A DNA stretch of 9,433 nucleotides from Ghiorsea sp. GTDB taxonomy: Bacteria > Pseudomonadota > Zetaproteobacteria > Mariprofundales > Mariprofundaceae. Below, piece after piece: positions 6,772 to 9,433 of the stretch; position 1 is the first letter of the stretch, and the number at the start of each line of letters is the position of its first letter. The stretch spans positions 1 to 9,433 of the forward strand of contig JAJFLD010000038.1 of the NCBI GenBank assembly GCA_021772875.1. Direction: 5' to 3'. The notes beneath the pieces were generated by a model. It ran no database searches, was not told where the DNA came from, and was given only the letters and a program-made list of their open reading frames with translations. The position numbers and the translations under genes are program-made.

Positions 6772-8262
6772 TTAGCCATTGCGCATCATTTCGATGCGGC
6801 GGATAAAGTCTTGAAGCACTATTTTGTAGAGCTCACCTTTGAGTACTTTATCTTCCACACCTTGGTCAATATTGGGGTTGTCGTTGATTTCGATAACAAA
6901 GACACCATGATCATTTTGTTTTAAATCTACACCATAAAATCCGCTGCCAATCAATGCTGCGGCTTTGAGTGCCAAGTCGACCACATCTTGCGGTGCATCT
7001 TCGACAGGCATGGTTGCAAAACCACCAGCAATGGCAGAGCCGTCGGCTTTGTGGTTTACAATCTGCCAATGGCCACGTGATTGTTTATATTGGCAGGCAA
7101 AAATAGCTTTGTTATTTAAAATACCAATACGCCAATCATAGGCGGTATACATAAATTCTTGGGCTAAAATGATACGAGAACGAGAAAAGAGTTGTTTGGC
7201 TGCATCCAACACCTGCTGACGTGTTTCAGCCTTAAACATACCACGTGAGAATGAACCATCAGGAATTTTTAACACCATGGGGTAACCCAGTTCCATCTCC
7301 AATCCTGAAGCGACATGTTCATCGAAACGATAGCGGTTCAAAGGTATGGTTTTGGGTGTGGGAAGATTTTGTGCGGCCAAGCGCTCCCACATATAAACTT
7401 TGTTGGTACAACGAATAATGGATTTGGCATCGTCGAGCACGGGCATACCTTCGGCTTCGGCCTTGCGAGCAAAGCGAAAAGTATGATCATCAATGGCAGT
7501 TGTTTCGCGAATAAACAAAGCATCAAATTCGGTTAGTCGGCGGTAGTCTTTTTTCTGAATGAGCGTGACATTCATACGTAGATTCTTGCCAGCTTTGATA
7601 AAGCGTTCGAGTGCATTCATGTCCGAAGGCGGCAGTTTCTCTGAAGGGTTATAAAGAATAGCCAAATCATAAAGTGCGGGTTTTCGGTTTTCTATGCGTT
7701 TGCGGCGTGGCACACGGGCATAACTGCGCAGGCTAGCTTCAAAGAAATCAGCCAAAGAAGTTGTCACCTGATGTAGACCCATGGGTTTGATATGGTGAAT
7801 CCGCCATGTTTGGCCAGGAGTAATTTTAAGTTTAAGCAAAGGATAACGAAATACATCAAACAGCTCTGCTGCTAAACGACCAAACCTAGAATCATCACAA
7901 TAACCAAAAAACACATGCAGCTCAAATGCCTCTTCTGGCGGTTCGGCGAGACGATTGATGGTTTTGGTTAACAAATGCTCTAATTCAGGCAGTGAAAAAG
8001 CGTATAAGCTTTGACGGGATAAATCGATAATATCAGCCACTGTAGGCATAGGCATATCATTGCGGGCTTCGGCAAGTAATGAGCAGTAGTAACCACCACT
8101 GAGGTAAGTGTAGTGGTGGCAAAGGTTGATGATGCGGTTGGGTCGTTTCTGTGGCACAGCTTTTTTGGTTAAATAATCATTGGCTGAGACAATGGCTATG
8201 CCTTCAATATCCCATTGCCAATCTTTTGGACTATCAATGATTACAGTATGACGGACGGGCAT
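6772..8262 (-). CDS. RimK-like ATP-grasp ligase with RLAN N-terminal domain
   Basis: 496 residues. The N-terminal ~20-165 fits the RimK-like ATP-grasp N-terminal (RLAN) domain, with GGYYCSLLAEAR at 56-67. A linker with an Arg/Lys-rich patch (RVPRRKRIENRK, 183-194) follows, then an ATP-grasp domain (about 285-490). ATP/Mg-binding residues are visible: Lys332 in VLKIPDGSFSRG, Glu369 in LAQEF, Arg378 in YDWRIG, Asp446 in GFYGVDL, and Glu458, Asn460 and Asn462 in VIEINDNPNID. The family joins a carboxylate to an amine via an acyl phosphate. RimK itself adds glutamates to ribosomal protein S6, but RLAN members have no settled substrate, so the name rimK is not used. The start is fixed by a strong Shine-Dalgarno within the upstream gene, which it overlaps by 22 nt. 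No signal peptide; cytoplasmic. Confidence 0.93.
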   Translation of the reverse strand: MPVRHTVIIDSPKDWQWDIEGIAIVSANDYLTKKAVPQKRPNRIINLCHHYTYLSGGYYCSLLAEARNDMPMPTVADIIDLSRQSLYAFSLPELEHLLTKTINRLAEPPEEAFELHVFFGYCDDSRFGRLAAELFDVFRYPLLKLKITPGQTWRIHHIKPMGLHQVTTSLADFFEASLRSYARVPRRKRIENRKPALYDLAILYNPSEKLPPSDMNALERFIKAGKNLRMNVTLIQKKDYRRLTEFDALFIRETTAIDDHTFRFARKAEAEGMPVLDDAKSIIRCTNKVYMWERLAAQNLPTPKTIPLNRYRFDEHVASGLEMELGYPMVLKIPDGSFSRGMFKAETRQQVLDAAKQLFSRSRIILAQEFMYTAYDWRIGILNNKAIFACQYKQSRGHWQIVNHKADGSAIAGGFATMPVEDAPQDVVDLALKAAALIGSGFYGVDLKQNDHGVFVIEINDNPNIDQGVEDKVLKGELYKIVLQDFIRRIEMMRNG

Positions 8263-9362
8263 GATGAAACATCTCCTTGGGATAATAAAATCGTAGCGTA
8301 TTGTCGGCTGGAACCGTAAAAACGCATGCGCTCAAATTCTTTGCGTGTAACAGGAATACCAAAACAGGTTGTTTCACTTTGCCCTTCTTGGTGATCAATG
8401 AATGGCTCGTGGATATAAATAAACCGTTTATCAAAACCACTCACCACCACCCAGTGCGGTGATTTGTCACCAGTAAGTCGATAGGCGCTAATCAATACCA
8501 CAGCAATAGACCCGCGACGAAAACTTTCTTCCATATCAAAGAGTGAGAGGTGATGTTCAAGCAAAGGGATGCTGAGCTGTTTCATTTCGGCCAAGAAATC
8601 TTCTTGCACGATGCGAATAACTTCGCGTTTTTCCTCATTACGCACGGAATCTATAAACATCACAGCATCAGCGGGTGTATACACTTTAGCGCGTAAACCT
8701 CTGTGCACGGCCGAAAGTGCTAGGCCAAATGGGCTACAGCCACCATGACCTGAGGTCATAAAAATACTCGTAGCTTCACGCCAAATGCGTAGTTCCATAT
8801 GCCTGCTTAATTCTAGGCTGGGGTCTAGCGATTTCATGGCCATCATCATTGCAGCTGGCCCGCAGGTAAATTCCAAGGTTTGACCATAATAAGGCACGGG
8901 ACTGCTATCGGCAGCCAGATGAGGAGCCAAAGCTTTTTCCATGCGAATGGCGGCGGCATGATCTTCGTAATAATCAGGATAAATATCGAAATCGTGGTAA
9001 CCGTGGTTACGATATAAAGTTATCGCTGCGAGGTTGTGGACGTGTACTTCCAAACGCATGGATACCACATCGTGTAATAAGGCATCATTCTCACAGGCAT
9101 CAAGCAACATGGCAGCGATACCTCGACCACGCGACTCAGGCGCAGTGGCCAAAGAATAGAGCCTGGCCATGGAGGTGTTTTGGTGGAATAAAACAAGGCT
9201 ATAACCAAGTAGCTTGCCAGCTTCAACGCATACCAAGAGTGATGCTTTACCTTTGGTGATGAAATGGCGGAAACTACGTTCGGAAAGTTTATCAATGTCA
9301 AAACAACGTTGCTCAAGGGAGACGAGCTCGACAAGATCGGAAATATGGGCTGGGCGAATCAT
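8241..9362 (-). CDS. GNAT N-acetyltransferase fused to C39-like cysteine peptidase domain
   Basis: 373 residues in two domains. Residues 1-142 are a GNAT fold: RLYSLATAPESRGRGIAAMLL (67-87) holds the acetyl-CoA pyrophosphate loop (ESRGRG, 76-81), and NLAAITLYRNHGY (110-122) is the RimI-like C-terminal motif. Residues ~157-360 are a C39-like papain-fold domain: oxyanion Gln161 and nucleophile Cys167 in QTLEFTCGPAAMM, His303 in SPHWVVVSGFD, then FIYIHEPFID, where Glu319 replaces the more usual Asp/Asn of the third position. No ABC transporter or membrane segment is attached, so unlike bacteriocin C39 exporters this is a soluble cytoplasmic protein. Substrates of both domains are unknown. The gene overlaps the ATP-grasp gene by 22 nt. 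Its ATG lacks a clear Shine-Dalgarno but overlaps the TGA of a possible upstream frame (ATGA), consistent with translational coupling. Confidence 0.92.
   Translation of the reverse strand: MIRPAHISDLVELVSLEQRCFDIDKLSERSFRHFITKGKASLLVCVEAGKLLGYSLVLFHQNTSMARLYSLATAPESRGRGIAAMLLDACENDALLHDVVSMRLEVHVHNLAAITLYRNHGYHDFDIYPDYYEDHAAAIRMEKALAPHLAADSSPVPYYGQTLEFTCGPAAMMMAMKSLDPSLELSRHMELRIWREATSIFMTSGHGGCSPFGLALSAVHRGLRAKVYTPADAVMFIDSVRNEEKREVIRIVQEDFLAEMKQLSIPLLEHHLSLFDMEESFRRGSIAVVLISAYRLTGDKSPHWVVVSGFDKRFIYIHEPFIDHQEGQSETTCFGIPVTRKEFERMRFYGSSRQYATILLSQGDVSSCPSVIL
8272..8278 (-). promoter_or_regulatory. Ribosome-binding site fixing the start of the ATP-grasp gene
   Basis: On the minus strand AAGGAGA lies 9 nt before the ATG at 8262. 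It falls inside the last codons of the GNAT-C39 gene, whose stop is at 8241-8243. This is the best Shine-Dalgarno in the minus-strand operon, and it supports efficient independent re-initiation on a shared mRNA. Confidence 0.8.
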
Positions 9363-9433
9363 GCGTTAGGGTAAAAAATATGAATCATAGGCAAATGCTG
9401 GAACTGTGTAGTTTTATAGTCAACTGGAATCAA
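9359..9433 (-). CDS. Possible C-terminal end of an upstream operon gene (partial, unidentified)
   Basis: On the minus strand a frame is open from the window edge through 24 codons and stops with TGA at 9361-9359. That TGA overlaps the ATG of the GNAT-C39 gene in the classic ATGA arrangement. The encoded end reads ...PMIHIFYPNA; I do not recognise a family. Support comes from the overlap, from the tight packing of the next two genes, and from the missing Shine-Dalgarno at the GNAT start, which coupling would explain. Twenty-four codons without a stop has roughly a one-in-three chance of arising at random, so this is tentative. A competing plus-strand frame (ATG at 9380) covers the same bases. 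Confidence 0.45.
   Translation of the reverse strand: MIPVDYKTTQFQHLPMIHIFYPNA

Noticed and set aside
6772..8262. Calling the ATP-grasp gene rimK (S6 glutamylase)
   Set aside because: The RLAN N-terminal domain and the length (496 versus about 300 residues for RimK) mark a different subfamily.
9020..9334. 104-codon minus-strand frame overlapping the GNAT domain
   Set aside because: It is an out-of-frame shadow of the GNAT-C39 gene, whose own frame has clear acetyltransferase motifs.
9380..9433. Divergent plus-strand gene start (ATG at 9380 with AGGG at 9368-9371, open to the window edge)
   Set aside because: Its start would be only 17 nt from the start of the minus-strand GNAT-C39 gene, forcing both promoters into the opposing genes. 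The minus-strand tail with an ATGA overlap explains the same bases better. Only 18 codons are visible, so it is not excluded.

Overview
The window (about 45% G+C by eye) is gene-dense, with no mobile elements, tRNA, rRNA or CRISPR visible. The gene content is that of a Gram-negative respiring bacterium, most likely a proteobacterium: a 14-subunit-type complex I operon end (nuoL-M-N), a compact RNase HII, an RMD1/DUF155 membrane protein, a DUF2817 M14-like metallopeptidase, and a RimK-like/GNAT-C39 pair typical of Proteobacteria. rnhB does not sit in the lpxA-lpxB-rnhB-dnaE neighbourhood usual in Gammaproteobacteria, so a less-studied lineage such as Zetaproteobacteria is possible. That placement is an inference, not a demonstration.

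Plus strand, 1-3178: the last codons of nuoL, then complete nuoM and nuoN, spaced by 16 and 12 nt, encode the distal proton-pumping subunits of NADH:quinone oxidoreductase. All expected charged channel residues are visible. A strong intrinsic terminator closes the operon. Plus strand, 3192-4102: a VanZ-like small membrane protein gene overlaps rnhB by ATGA. Its ribosome-binding site begins 3 nt after the terminator T-tract, so expression probably depends on read-through or an unusual promoter.

Plus strand, 4130-6683: a good sigma70-like promoter with a dyad across it precedes a single-domain response regulator carrying a Cys/His-rich tail. Next come an RMD1-family (DUF155) membrane-anchored protein and, 1 nt after its stop, a DUF2817 zinc carboxypeptidase-like protein. 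The latter two look like one transcription unit. A long hairpin follows.

Minus strand, 9433-6772: a convergent operon read right to left. It holds the possible tail of an unidentified upstream gene (ATGA overlap), then a GNAT acetyltransferase fused to a C39-like cysteine peptidase, then a RimK-like ATP-grasp ligase with an RLAN N-terminal domain (22 nt overlap, strong internal Shine-Dalgarno). Acetyltransferase, cysteine peptidase and amidoligase together suggest a cytoplasmic pathway that makes or modifies a peptide or amino-acid conjugate whose substrate is unknown. The convergent M14-like peptidase could act on related products, but only proximity supports that. This cluster is the best candidate here for a poorly described system.
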